Origin: Heterodera schachtii
Taxonomy: Eukaryota; Nematoda; Chromadorea; Rhabditida; Heteroderidae
Reading direction: 5' to 3'
Length of the DNA: 64,000 nucleotides
Assembly: GCA_023374025.1 (NCBI GenBank)
Contig: SIJG01000025.1
Coordinates: 321,137-385,136 of the forward strand
Positions 1 to 11,626 of the stretch are shown piece after piece. Position 1 is the stretch's first letter; each line of letters starts with the position of its first letter. The notes below the pieces were generated by a model that had not been told where the DNA came from, ran no database searches, and worked only from the letters and a program-made list of their open reading frames with translations. The position numbers were made by a program, and so were the translations under genes.

Positions 1-3000
1 AAACTGCCAAGCTGTAGGAAAATAAAAATGTAAGACATAAAAATTCGTTTCTTGGCCAATTTCAACCAAATTAATATTTCATGGTATCATTCAATAGCTC
101 CATGTGTTATCTATCAGAATATTAATTATTGTCATAAAACTTCAATAAGTATTGAGTCAGACTTTTTTATCCATAACTTTTTTAAAATTCAATGAAATTT
201 TATGAAATTTTAAAGATAAATAGAGAATTCTTAGGGCTATAGAATGATATTAATTAGGTTTTTGTTAAGCACTTCAACAGCACCCGAACTGTGTGTGGCT
301 GGTGGATGAGGTGCGTTATCAGTTGGGTTATAAAATGTCTGCTGATCGATCAGTCTTTGTATTGTCTGATCAGTCATGTTTTGGGGTCCATGACTACTGA
401 TTTGAATTGGCCTATGAAGTTGGCTTAGGACAAGCAGATCATTTTGCTAAATTTGTTTTGTGGTTAATCTTGCTTGGATGCCCAACTTGATCAGATTTAT
501 GTCGTCACTGATCGATCACTGTCCTGTGCTTATTTGCCGGGACATAAATAAGCTCTGCTGATTGATCACCGTCCATTTCAGGATGCGACGATGGAATTGA
601 AAGTTAAAACGGTATGGCAGCTAATGGGCGCGCCCGATTGATCAGATTGAATGGGCCGCTTAAGGTGAAATATTGGAAGAGTCAGCATGAAGAGAATGTG
701 CGCGAGTTGCTTGGCGAAGGAGAAGCAACTGATCAGTCCCTTTTGAACTGACGCACTCAGATCAGCAGCAGAGGCTGAGAAGCATGATGATAAACACCGA
801 ACACCTCATACACATTTTTAATTTTGGCATTTTGTTCAATTTCACGATTTTTTTACTTTAATGCCATTCAAAAAAATTTTTTCAAATGCAAATAATGCAA
901 TCCGAGAATGGAAGTGCAGAAAGTGAACTAAAATTTAATCCTAACTTTGAGAAATGCGTCCGCAACCAATTTTAAAGCTAAACATTTAGGAAATCCCAAC
1001 ATTAAAAAATGCTTAAGAATCGGAAATTTGAGAAAAGAGGCGTCACAATTCGAGAATAATTTTTCGTGCGACGAACATTTTTGAGAGCTTATTCAAAAGG
1101 CCTCTCTTCTCCTTTAAAAATAAAATTGAAATTGAATAATTATTTTTCTGGCAGTTACCTAATCAACGTCTCAAGGCTTTTTTAGAGCTACAGATCGTTC
1201 AATGACCTTCTGCTTCTCCCTGCTGATCAGTCATTTAACTCTCTTACAAAGTCACTGATTTATTCATTTTCGAGTTTACCTGTCAAAATGTGGACTTCTG
1301 ATACAATTTGATCACTAAATTCCCAGCTCATCCATGAATTATTCACTTCTGATCAGTCCCCCCCCCCGCCAATTTGCCCCCCCTCTCTCTCCAATCATTT
1401 GACTCATCCTCAACTTTCACACATTCATTTCGTCCCATTTGCACAGCCATTCATTCATTGCTTAATTCATTGGTTGCTCCATCATTTGCACTTCTCTCTA
1501 ATCACTCCCCCGGGGCCCCCTCCAAATTGTCCCAAATCGAGTTCCTTTCCTTTCCTTCCCCTCCCATTTCTCCCATTTGCTTCTGCTGATCCCTACCCCT
1601 CCCCTTGGGCGCTTACATAATTGCTGCTGCTTTTTCACGCATCCCTTCTCCCCCCCCCCCCCCCCCCCCCTCCCTCCCTCCGCTGCTCGTCCGTCTCAAT
1701 TACCTTTTGACTATGACAAAACAACACACATTCCCCCCCCCCCCCGCCGCCGATCAAATTTTTCCTATTAGGCGCACGTTGTTTTATGTGTTGTGTGTGC
1801 GTGTTTATGCTTTAACCCCCCCCCCCCCCCCTGTGCTTTCATCCCTCTCACCCCCTCCCCTCCCCCCTTTTTTTTTACCCCTTGCCCCGATTTAGAAGCG
1901 ATTATCCAAATCGAAGAAAGGCGGCATCCCACCTTGTTTTTGTGTCTTTTATAATCGTGAATTTCATTTGGCCCATAAACAACTGCTTTTTCTGTCCCCC
2001 CTAAAATTCTCACCCAAACTTGACAAACTCTCAATTTTTAAGACAATTAAAAAATGCTTGTCCTGCTGATGTTCACCGTTTTGGTGTTCCTTCGTCGTTC
2101 GTTCGCTTTGTCTCCCTTTGTCCCTCTGTTTTTCCACCCCTTTGGAATTAACGACGGAACGGAGCTGTGGGCATAATAAAGTCCAACAACGAAACAGCAT
2201 AAAAAAGATTTTTTTTTTTTTTGGTGGGACTGGGGGGAAGCAGACGAACACTGCTCCACAAAGCCCCGTCCGTGTGTTTTCTTCGCGCTTTTAATGACAA
2301 CGAAAGGTTTTTTGGGTGAGGGGCGGCGGAGGGGGAGAGGGTACGTTTGAGGTGAAGTACAGGGGAAGAAGAAGAAGAACAGAGATTACGCCGGGCGGGG
2401 AAAAGCCGGGGGCAAAGGGGCGGGGAGGGCGCGGGGCACAGGGGGAAACAAGTTTTCTTCCCTTTTGCGCCGCGAAGGTCCGTGCCGGAGGGCAAGGGCC
2501 TCTAAGGCTAACGACGACACAGCGACAAAGACCAAAAGGGAGCATTTGGCTGCTTCTCACCCCCCCCCCCCCCCCGCCTCTCCACCTGTGTGCTTTTCGT
2601 CGTGGTAAGGGCCCTTCTTTCTTCGCGCGAGGCGCGGACCCCCGGGGGCAGGGGACAGTAGAACTCCTTTTTCGCCCTTTTGTCCGTCCGTCGCGCCCCG
2701 TCGTTGTGTCTGCTGATCCCCCCCCCCCCCCCTCTCTCTCTCTCTCACTGCTGCACCACACTTTTGCCCTTCGGCGCGCGCCAGTGCAAACGGTTCAATT
2801 CGCCACCCCCAGCAGCATTTCCCTCACCGGCGGTCCCCGGAGGGGGGGGGGGAGGCAATTCGGACAATTTGTCATCTTTGTCATCCATCCCCCAATTCCC
2901 AACCCTTTGTCGCGCACGCAATGCATTTTTTATTGCCCGAAGCGCTTTTTAATGGAGGGGCGGCGGAGGGGGGGGGGGGGGGGGGATAACCAGAGCAGCT

Positions 3001-5600
3001 GATCGGGATGACCGTGAAAAAAATATTTGGGACAAGGGCACACTTTTGGACGCCTCCGCCGCCATGGGGGCAAAAGGGCGCCAATCTCTCCCCCCCCCCT
3101 CTCCCACTTTGTGGGGACAGAGAGTGTGTCAAGGCTGTTGGCCCAGCAGCCCACCACGCAATCCGAGCGGGCGGGAGAGAATTGGGGCGGTTGGGGGGGG
3201 GGGGGGTACTCACCCCCCCGGGGGGATTGTTCATGTTTTGGTGTTGCACTTTAGTCGGCGGTCCGATTTTCCAATCACTTCCGTCCATGTACTTGATGTA
3301 TTTTTTTGCTGCCTTCCCTTCTCTCCGCCCCCTTTTCTGATTACTTTGGAGCAAAATTGGACCTCCCCAGTTTTGCTGGCTGATTCATTCCTCATCCTGA
3401 AACTTTCAAAGTGATCGCAAAGCATTTTCATTTGGAAAACTGCTCAATGTCAGTTCCCTCTCCTTTCAGCATTTCACATAACCCATCCCTTTCCCCTGCT
3501 GATTGTTCTCCCAGCTGTTGATCACTTTTTGTCAATCTTTTCCAGGCCCAACTTTGATCAGAATGGATTAAACTTTCCCACCCTTCTTTTTTTGGGTTTC
3601 TATAAACACACTCGGCGCTTTTTTCTGGCGACCCGCCCCTCGAAATTTATCCCAAAAGTCCTCGGTTGGGCCAATTAAGCCCATTGTCGTCCTATTCTGG
3701 TCATTTGTCACAATTATCATCCCGTTGAAGAGATCATTGCCCCGCCCATCCATCCGCTGCCCATTATCACCATGTCATCATTATTATCCTCCCCATATCC
3801 CCCCCCCCCCCGGTGCGTCCGTCGTAAATTATTTTCATTGTTTTTGTTGTAATCGTTGTTTTACTTGCATGTTGTGTGGTGGTCATCTCTCCCATCATCA
3901 TCATCAGCTGTTGTCCCTACCCCATTTTTTGGTGCCGGCGATTGCTTTTGGAATTGGGCGACCGCCGACGAGGGGGGGGGGGGGGATGAATGACAATGAC
4001 AATGACTGCTGTTGCTGGGCTAGGGGTGGTGATGAGGTTGTGCTCTATGCGCCAGGGGAGGGATTGGTTGGTGGAAGCCGCTTCCTCCCCCCCCCCCCCC
4101 TCATCATGGCTTATCCTCCCTCTACCGGCGCCGCAGGGTGGCGGGTGCATCAACGGAGGAGGACCGGATCGATGTGTTGAGTCTCCCCTCCCCAGTCCCC
4201 GCTTTTCATGTACCAATAGGAGAGGAGGAATGACTGACTAGTCAATGGGGGGAGGGGGGCACAACGTTGGCGCAACTTCCCTCCCCTGGGGGATAATGTG
4301 ATCGGACAGAATTGAATTGGCTGAGAAAAAGATAATGATGATGGTGATCAGAATGATCATTAAACCTTTTGTTTTCTATTCCTCATTGGAATTCAACGGC
4401 AACTCCATGCCGATCACTTACTTTATTCACTCAGTGTGTATATCCGGCATTTGGGGCTTAGATATTCCGATCAAATTGTTAAAACAAAAGAGCACTCCCC
4501 ATTTCGATATGATTAGCACTCTCACCCCTTTAATCAACTTCTTTATTTGCTTGACCAACTCAACACATTCGATCATTTGCCTGATCACTTTAGTCCCCCC
4601 TTGGGTTCCTCTTTGCCCCCTCCCTTTAGTCTGATTAAAGCTAAAGCCACATCCGATCAGAAATCCAACATTCTCCGATTTGCGCTCCCATTTGGTTTAC
4701 AATTTCCCCTTCTTTTCTGTCTGATAAGGTTAGCACTTCCAATCAGTGGATTGACAAATTAGTGTCGCCCCGAATCTGCCCCCCCCCCGTTGTCTGATCA
4801 GATCAGCAGATTAACAAGTTGTCCGATTTCCTTTTCCCATCTGTGTCCCCATTTAATTGGGTTGCCCAATTGGACCGGCTCATCCCCGTCGCCCCGGCGG
4901 CCCCTCAGTTCCGCCCAATTTTCACTGCTTCACCCCTCCCCCCCCCCTTTCCTCCGATTACATTTGGCTAACACAAATTGCGCCCCGTAGTCTCAGTGTT
5001 GTGTTTGCTGCATGCACCAAAAATTCTTCTGGCTGATCAAATTGGCTTCAGCCGGGTATGGGCGGAGGGGCTTCAATAAGAAATGATCAATGGCGGGGGG
5101 GGGGGGAGAATAATGGGAGAAGAAAAACGGATGAATGGGGCGGAGGGGTGGGAATGGGGAAACATTCATCCCCCCCCCCCCCCTCCCCGCTTTTCATTGT
5201 GTATTTGTCACCCCTTTCCCTCCCCTTTTTTGCGTCATTTATTTCCCCCCCCCCGCCCCCTCTCTCTTCCGATCAGTTTCGCTGATCACTTTGCAGCATA
5301 CGCACAAAATCCTTTTAAAGCGAAGGGCACAAAAACAGTGTGTTGTTTCTCCCGCCTTCCCACCCAGTGAGTGATTAGTGATTCATCATTGTCCCCCCTG
5401 ACTGGGGGGGGGGGCTCACAGTGCGGCGTCTTCGTCATTCAATCATTGCTTCACCCGCGCCATCCTCCGCCACGGCGGAAAACCTCCGAAGAGTCAGCAT
5501 CCCCTTCCCCCCATCCGCTTAGGCTTCATCTTTTCCACGAATTTCCGAGACCTAACGCCCGAGCTCGAGCTTTTTAAGGTCTGAATCGACTGCGAAGGCC
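1..5600. other. Gene-poor, homopolymer-rich upstream region
   Basis: I see no supportable gene here. The first 1.3 kb is AT-rich with many TGATCA-like words (for example near 343, 368, 637, 727, 1221 and 1346). From about 1350 to 5410 the plus strand carries long C runs (about 1350, 1651-1669, 1734, 1817, 2561, 2717, 3793, 4088, 5171) and G runs (about 2846, 2971, 3196, 3971, 5093, 5405), with pyrimidine-rich and CT-repeat stretches. Long open frames in this part translate to low-complexity Pro/Gly/Ser/Arg strings in several overlapping frames on both strands, which is what homopolymer-biased DNA produces by chance. The downstream end may contain the promoter and first exons of the astacin gene. 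Confidence 0.6.
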
Positions 5601-6470
5601 CTGCTCCTTTTCCCAAATGATTAGCTTGCTCCTTCTGTCACCTTTTATGCTTCATCTCATCCTTTTCCTATCCATGTTCACCCCTCCCCCGCCCCCTTTT
5701 CCCCATTTATTCACTGGTTCTTCCCCATTTCCCCTTCCCCTAAAAAAAGATGCTCCTTTCTGGCACTGCATTTCCTCGGCTTCATCCCTATCATCATCAT
5801 CATCATCTTCATCGTTTTCCTCGTGCCGCTTCGTTCGTGACGCTTCATTTTCCGCTTTTCCTCGCCCTTCTCTTTTTCCTTGCGCCCCCTTTTGTTCGTC
5901 CAATGCTTCTTCATTCCAATTCGTCGTCCTCCATCACGAATTTTGCGCTTCTTCCCGGCCTTGAGCCGATGAGCGGCTCCGACAAATTTGTTGGGCCCAA
6001 ATATTACGCCATTGTGGAGCGGGTGTCGAGAACAAAGCCGCAGCAGCAACAAAAACGGCATCGGAGACAGGCAAAAGAAACGGGGGGGGGGGGGGGGAGA
6101 CGGATCATCAACAGCTGGGGGAGACATGGGCTCACTCAAAGGGCTTCTGGGCCTAAATTCTAGTCGTTAGCAGAAAATTGTACAAAATTGAATGAAAATG
6201 CCAAATTTAATTTTATTTAATATGCATCAAATATTAAAATGCTTTATTTAAGTGCTTTTAAATTTTATAGTTCAGTTAATTGTTTTTTTTCTCAGTTGAA
6301 AAAAATTTGCTGATTTAATGGTTTAAATTTTAATTATTTTCAACAAAAAATTTAAAAAATATTTTCGATTGACTACAATTTGTCTCTCTCTAAATGCACT
6401 TTGGTGCTTCTTTCAGCGAATTCTTAAAAAAACCCTGGCACAATCAATGCCATTAATAACAACAATTCAG

Positions 6471-9400
6471 GTGATCGCCGGCCAGGTGTACGAATGGAGC
6501 TCCAACATAATCCCATTCCAAATTTGGGGCGGCGATAGTCAGTTTTTTTTGTTACGTTTTCGAGAGTCTCATCTCGTTAATTGCTTTTCCAAAATAAAAG
6601 CTTTATACCGCTCCCCTCAATTCAGCAAAGTTCCAAAATCTGATCAGAAGGGGCATTAAAATGTGCGTGCATCGATCAGTCCGCCGTAATTGCCTCCCCC
6701 CTTTTCCCCCGCTTTTCAGGTGGGAGGAATCGACCTGCTTACGGTTTCCGCGAGAATGTTCAGGCAACAGATGCGATCAGATATGTGCTAGAGCGGGGCG
6801 ACAGGTCTGATCAGAGAGGGATGATAAGGAAATTGATCGGAGAATGGGAGAGAAAGAGTATTAGCTGATCAGAGAAAGAAGACATGATTGGTCGGTCACC
6901 CCCAGGCACTGATCAGAATTGTAGTAAGGGAATTGATTACCGCCTCGGATAACTCCGATCAGTTCTCCATGTTGGGCTCATTCTGTTTGATCAGTAGCGT
7001 GTGATCAATGTATGAAATCCCTGCTCATTTTAGCTGCTTCACTGAGTACATCGGTCGCAATGGCGGCTTCCAGGACATTATCATCGGCTCGGAATGTGCC
7101 GAGGTTTCTTGTTGGTGCCAATGGCCAAATTTAATGGTTGACACTTCCTCTGACCATTAAGGAATATGTGGTGGCACACGAAACGGGGCACGCCCTGGGC
7201 TATTGGCACACACAGTGAGTTTCCGCGTGCCGTAAAGAACTAAAATAATAATTGCTTGTTTGGCACAATTCAGTCAACGGCCCGACCGGGAGAAGTACAT
7301 TAGCATCAACTGGAGGTTGGCCCGGTGTAAAAGTAGAGAACGGAAGAGAGCGGACATTTTGCCAACATTTTAGGAAATTTTTAATCTGATTTAAGTTTTT
7401 CAGGGCTTTTTTTTTTGAATTTGCCCGAATCGAAATTGCATTTATCAATTTACAAGTCCACTTTGGTTTATCAGCAGGGCCCGTTATATATTTTTTAAAT
7501 ATTTTTTTTTCGAATGAAAGGCACAAAAATAGAATTTACCAGTTTTTCTTTTCAATCAGAGCGAGTTTTTATCACATTAAAAAAACAAATTATATTTTGG
7601 CATTTTTGAGGTTTCAAAACTGTGCTGTATTCATTAGGCTTTACTTGATCAACAATACCACCACCACAAAACTAACCTTAGGCCTTTTTGGCATTTTTTG
7701 GAATGTCAAAAAGTTTAAATTCGATTTCGGCATTTCGTTTTGTCCGCTCTCTGAGAAAGGGGACGGGGAATTCTGTGGGGGCATGTACAACAACAGCTTA
7801 CCAATTAACACACTCTGCTGAAGGAATGTGCTGGAAGAAGCGACCGCTGTAAGTTTTAAGCTTCTCCGTTTATAAATTATTAAAAAATAATAAATAAATT
7901 GTTGAAAACTCAATTTTTGATATTGAATTCCAATTTATAATCAAATGATACATATTTTGGTCAAAAAACATATGACATTTTGATCAATTATTAACACTTT
8001 CCATTCAGTCCTTCATGCCCTTCCGGTCAATGCTTCAAGTAAATGTTTATTATTTTAAATATTTTTTTGATAAATTAAATAATTTAATTAACTCTCATTA
8101 GCATGATGAATTGCGTAATTACCAACGCTCCGCCCCATTCCCACATTATCGCTAATTAATTGCCCTCTTCCCCTTCCCAGGCGTTCGGCATCAAACAGGT
8201 GGGTGGTGTTGGTGAGTGACGGAACTGATTGTGTTACGTGTACGTCCTGCTCATGCTTCGCCCATTTTCTCCATCATTCGAAGGTGTCCACTCGTCGAGC
8301 ACCGTCAGTGCCAAAAGTTTTTTCCCTTTTCCCGCCGTTGAGTGCATTTGCTAATTAGGCCAATTAGTTGGCGCCCCCGGAATTTTTTTCAGAATTTTAA
8401 CATTTTTCCAATGTTCGATAGCATTAAGCCTTGTCCAAATGATTGTTTTTCTCAATCAGAAATTTAAATGTCAAATGGGTGCCATGACAACTCGTACAAT
8501 TGGTTAAGCCTTTGCTTTAGGCTTAGGCTTGCTTAGGCCTAGGCTTAAGCTTAGGCTTTATTTTGGAAAATACGAGGGCCTTTTGTATGAGTTGTGATTG
8601 ACCCACAAATGCTTAACTGCGATGGATTGCCTTTCTGATCGGATCACCTGCTTTTTGATTCAGATACGACTACGGTTCGCTGATGCACTATCACGCGGTT
8701 GCACATGCGCGCCAAGTGTCCGACTTCACCATTGTGCCCAAGGAGCTCAAATACGTGACCACAATGGGCACCGAACGAATGGCATTTTTGGACGCCAAAG
8801 TGATCAACGGTTGTTTGTACAAAACGAATGATGTGCCCTGGGCATACGGTAACCGTATTTTCCTCCCCTTTCAGACATTTACTGTCCAAGTCAGTCTCTC
8901 CGCGATGAGATCGCTTCAAACAAATTTGTAATGGCACTTCTCCGTCCCATTACCCATTGTCAGATGCCTGCTCCGGTTTGGGCGAGTTGGGAAGACCCGT
9001 AAGTGACGTAGGGGAGAATTGGAAGGAATTTTCACGGGAGTCGAGACAAGGACTGAGCGAAGCTTGGCTTCGAAAACTTCGGGTTTTTTGGACTTCAAAC
9101 TTTGAGCTTAGGGTAATTTACGCGAAGTGTCGGGAAAAATATACCTTCGCCTTCGGCTTTGACTGAGTGATAAGCCGAGCATCGTCTAGCCTTGGTCGAG
9201 ACTTAGACACAACCAAAATAGCGAAAATCAGCTCCGGTGACACATGAGAATTGACTCATTTTAACAGGTTTTTCGATAAAATTATAATCACAACCAAATT
9301 AAATAATTTTTGTATAATACGTCTTGGAATGTTGAAAAAATTTCATTCTGTTCTCAGAAAGTTATGGCAATTTTGGAACATTTTTGGTCACACTTCTCTT

Positions 9401-10659
9401 TAAGAACTGAATGAAATTTTCTGAAACATGCGAATAGAAAATGATACGAAGATTTTTTTTGGTTTGAGAAAGGTTATCATGAGTTTTTCTTGGAAAATCT
9501 GTAAAATTAGCAGAGATTCGAGATTATTGCTCTGATCTTACCCCTGTTGTAAAAGAGGAACCCCCTCAATTTTCCTCATTCTCCCCCACCCCTTCGGCCG
9601 TTCAGTTGCGCTGCCAATCGGGCGGTTACCCGGACCCGAACAATTGCAACGTGTGCCGATGCCCTGAAGGATTGGGCGGCACCGAATGCGAACGGCTTCA
9701 GCCCTCAAGTGGGTCATTAGGGGGACAGAAAGCCGGGGGAAGGGGGGGGGAGGGATAAAACCAATGGAAAAGGAGGAAAAGCCGTGGCCAAAGAGGGGGA
9801 AGGGAAAATGGGGACAAAAGGAAGTGCAAGGAAACGAGGGAATTGTATATTGCCATCTCAGACTGTGGTGCCGAACTGCAGGCCTCCGACCAATGGCAAA
9901 CATTGCGAAGTCCGAACGGCAAAGACATTCAGTGCTATTGGAGGATTACGGTGAGTGGGCACTTTCGTTTTGGTCCAGACACTTTTACCAAATATTAGTG
10001 ATGCTCGAGACCGAAAATTTCCGAGACTCGAGACCAGGGCTTTTTTCAAAAAATATTCGTATGTACTTATAAATCGAAATAAAGTCTAGAACACAAGCCA
10101 TTTGACTAAATATATGGTAATGTATATCATCCATGAAAAAAGTTGCCAAATTATATTTTTAAATGAAATTATTTTTTAGGTTTGAAAAGCCAAATTAAGG
10201 GTGTAGTCTGGTCTCGAGATGGAGATCGAGACTATCGGGCTACATAGTAATTATGCCACTTTCAGTCCGAAGAAGCAAGCCGAGTCCGTTTCCGCCTAAG
10301 CGACGGCGAAGTGAGTCTTGGCAATTAGTCGACCCTTGTAAAACGCTTTTTAGTTTCCATGCTCCTACGGCTGTCAGGTAAAATGGCGATTCTCCAACCG
10401 CTTCATTAATTAGCACATCTTTTCCCCCCTTTTCAGTCCTATGTCGAGATAAAGCACAAATTGGACGTTCGGCTGACCGGCTTTCGGAGGTCGGTTTGAT
10501 TTTTGACATTTTAGCCAATCTTTCCGTCACACATTTCCCAGTTGTTGCTACCGGCCCAAGGAGGACACTGTGTCGGATGGGAACCAAATTTTTGTGATTT
10601 TTCGCCCCAACGGACGGACCGCGCGCTTCTCATTGCGCTTCATCCGTCAGGCGCCCTGA
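6471..10659 (+). CDS. Astacin metalloprotease with EGF and CUB domains (NAS-34/HCH-1-like), 5' partial
   Basis: Secreted zinc endopeptidase of the nematode astacin (NAS) family. I could place about 18 exons: 6471-6537, 6626-6662, 6720-6804, 7034-7103, 7162-7214, 7274-7315, 7824-7848, 8009-8038, 8181-8198, 8284-8303, 8664-8809, 8875-8889, 8964-8998, 9606-9708, 9862-9950, 10266-10310, 10354-10377, 10437-10489 and 10542-10659 (TGA). The zinc site [11 protein letters not shown] is at about 7177-7209, split by an intron from the RPDRE segment, and the Met-turn region [10 protein letters not shown] is at 8664. A cysteine-rich EGF module ([14 protein letters not shown]) lies at 9606-9708, then a CUB domain to the stop. 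No thrombospondin repeat follows, which points to NAS-34/HCH-1 rather than DPY-31. One apparent single-base frameshift lies at 6748. The signal peptide and prodomain are unresolved; a frame with a dibasic KRHRRQ end at about 5968-6080 is a weak candidate. Confidence 0.85.
8517..8556 (+). repeat. Degenerate interstitial TTAGGC telomere-like array
   Basis: About 40 bp inside an astacin intron carries several TTAGGC or near-TTAGGC units, partly in inverted order (a GCCTAGGC centre). TTAGGC is the canonical telomere hexamer of most nematodes. The array is short and degenerate, so it is either an old interstitial telomeric insertion or a chance microsatellite. Confidence 0.5.
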
Positions 10660-11626
10660 GACGGCGACGGCACCGCCCGTCGACGGTGTGCGCATGCCAA
10701 TTCCATACGCGACCAAAACCGTTGTTTTGTGTGTTGTGATCCGGTAACAAAAAAGTGCTGCCAAATGATCTCCCCCCCCCCCACTTTTTTTTTTGCTCTG
10801 CTTCTTTTCGTCCACACTCTTTCCACTCTCTCGCTCTCTCTGCTGATCACCGGTTATGTTGTGTTATATTATTTTATGTAAGTACTGTTTTTTTTGTTGC
10901 ACCATTTAAATGATCCTAATTTCTCTCAAATTATCTCGTCATCTCCTTAATCATCCACAATCACCATCAAATTTTCTAAACATAATTTGAGACGGGTGCC
11001 CCCCCCCCCTTTGCCCCTCAAAAAATTTCAATTCATTCATTCCCATTAAAATGTTGGAAAAAATTTTGAAAGAATAAATTTTGTATTTCCAGCAGAAAAA
11101 TATGCATTTCGAATCATGAAAAGACAATTATTAATAAGCATTTGTTAGAATAAGAGCTGCGGGCCTCCCAGCAGCAAACATGGGAGACAGTGTAATAAGT
11201 ACAGAAAAAGCGATCATTTTTAAAACGAATTGTCCGGACCTCGAGGGAGGTTATCGGCGGTGGCATTGGCCGAAAATTTTCGATTTTAATGAAAGCACCC
11301 ATCCATGTCTGCTGTTGTGTGTGTTTTGAATTTGCACAATATCCAAATAATACCAATGTAATGAAAAAAAAAAACGACAAAAAAGCACTGGGAAAAGGGT
11401 GAAAAAAGCGACACAACAAAAAAAGACAATTATTTAAACACATACAGTACACCAAATGTGAGGACGGCAAAAAATGCTGAAGTGTTTGAAGTGAAATGTT
11501 GACAAATAAAGCTAAATTTGGCGAAGAGAGAGAGAGACAATGGAAAAGGCGCGCATTTAAATGATAGGCTGAAGAATATCGGACAAATGAGATCCCCAAA
11601 AGCATTGGAAAAACTCGTTCTTTAAT
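10660..11626. other. Convergent intergenic spacer
   Basis: This stretch separates the stop codons of the astacin (+) and of the membrane-protein gene (-). It holds short C runs (about 10770 and 11000), AT-rich sequence and CT repeats, and must contain both 3' UTRs. I see no exon with family similarity. A 163-residue open frame on the minus strand (11114-11605) looks like chance. Confidence 0.5.

Noticed and set aside
1374..5964. Many overlapping open frames rich in Pro, Gly, Ser or Arg on both strands
   Set aside because: They follow C/G homopolymers and CT repeats, overlap in several frames, and show no domain, splice logic or family similarity.
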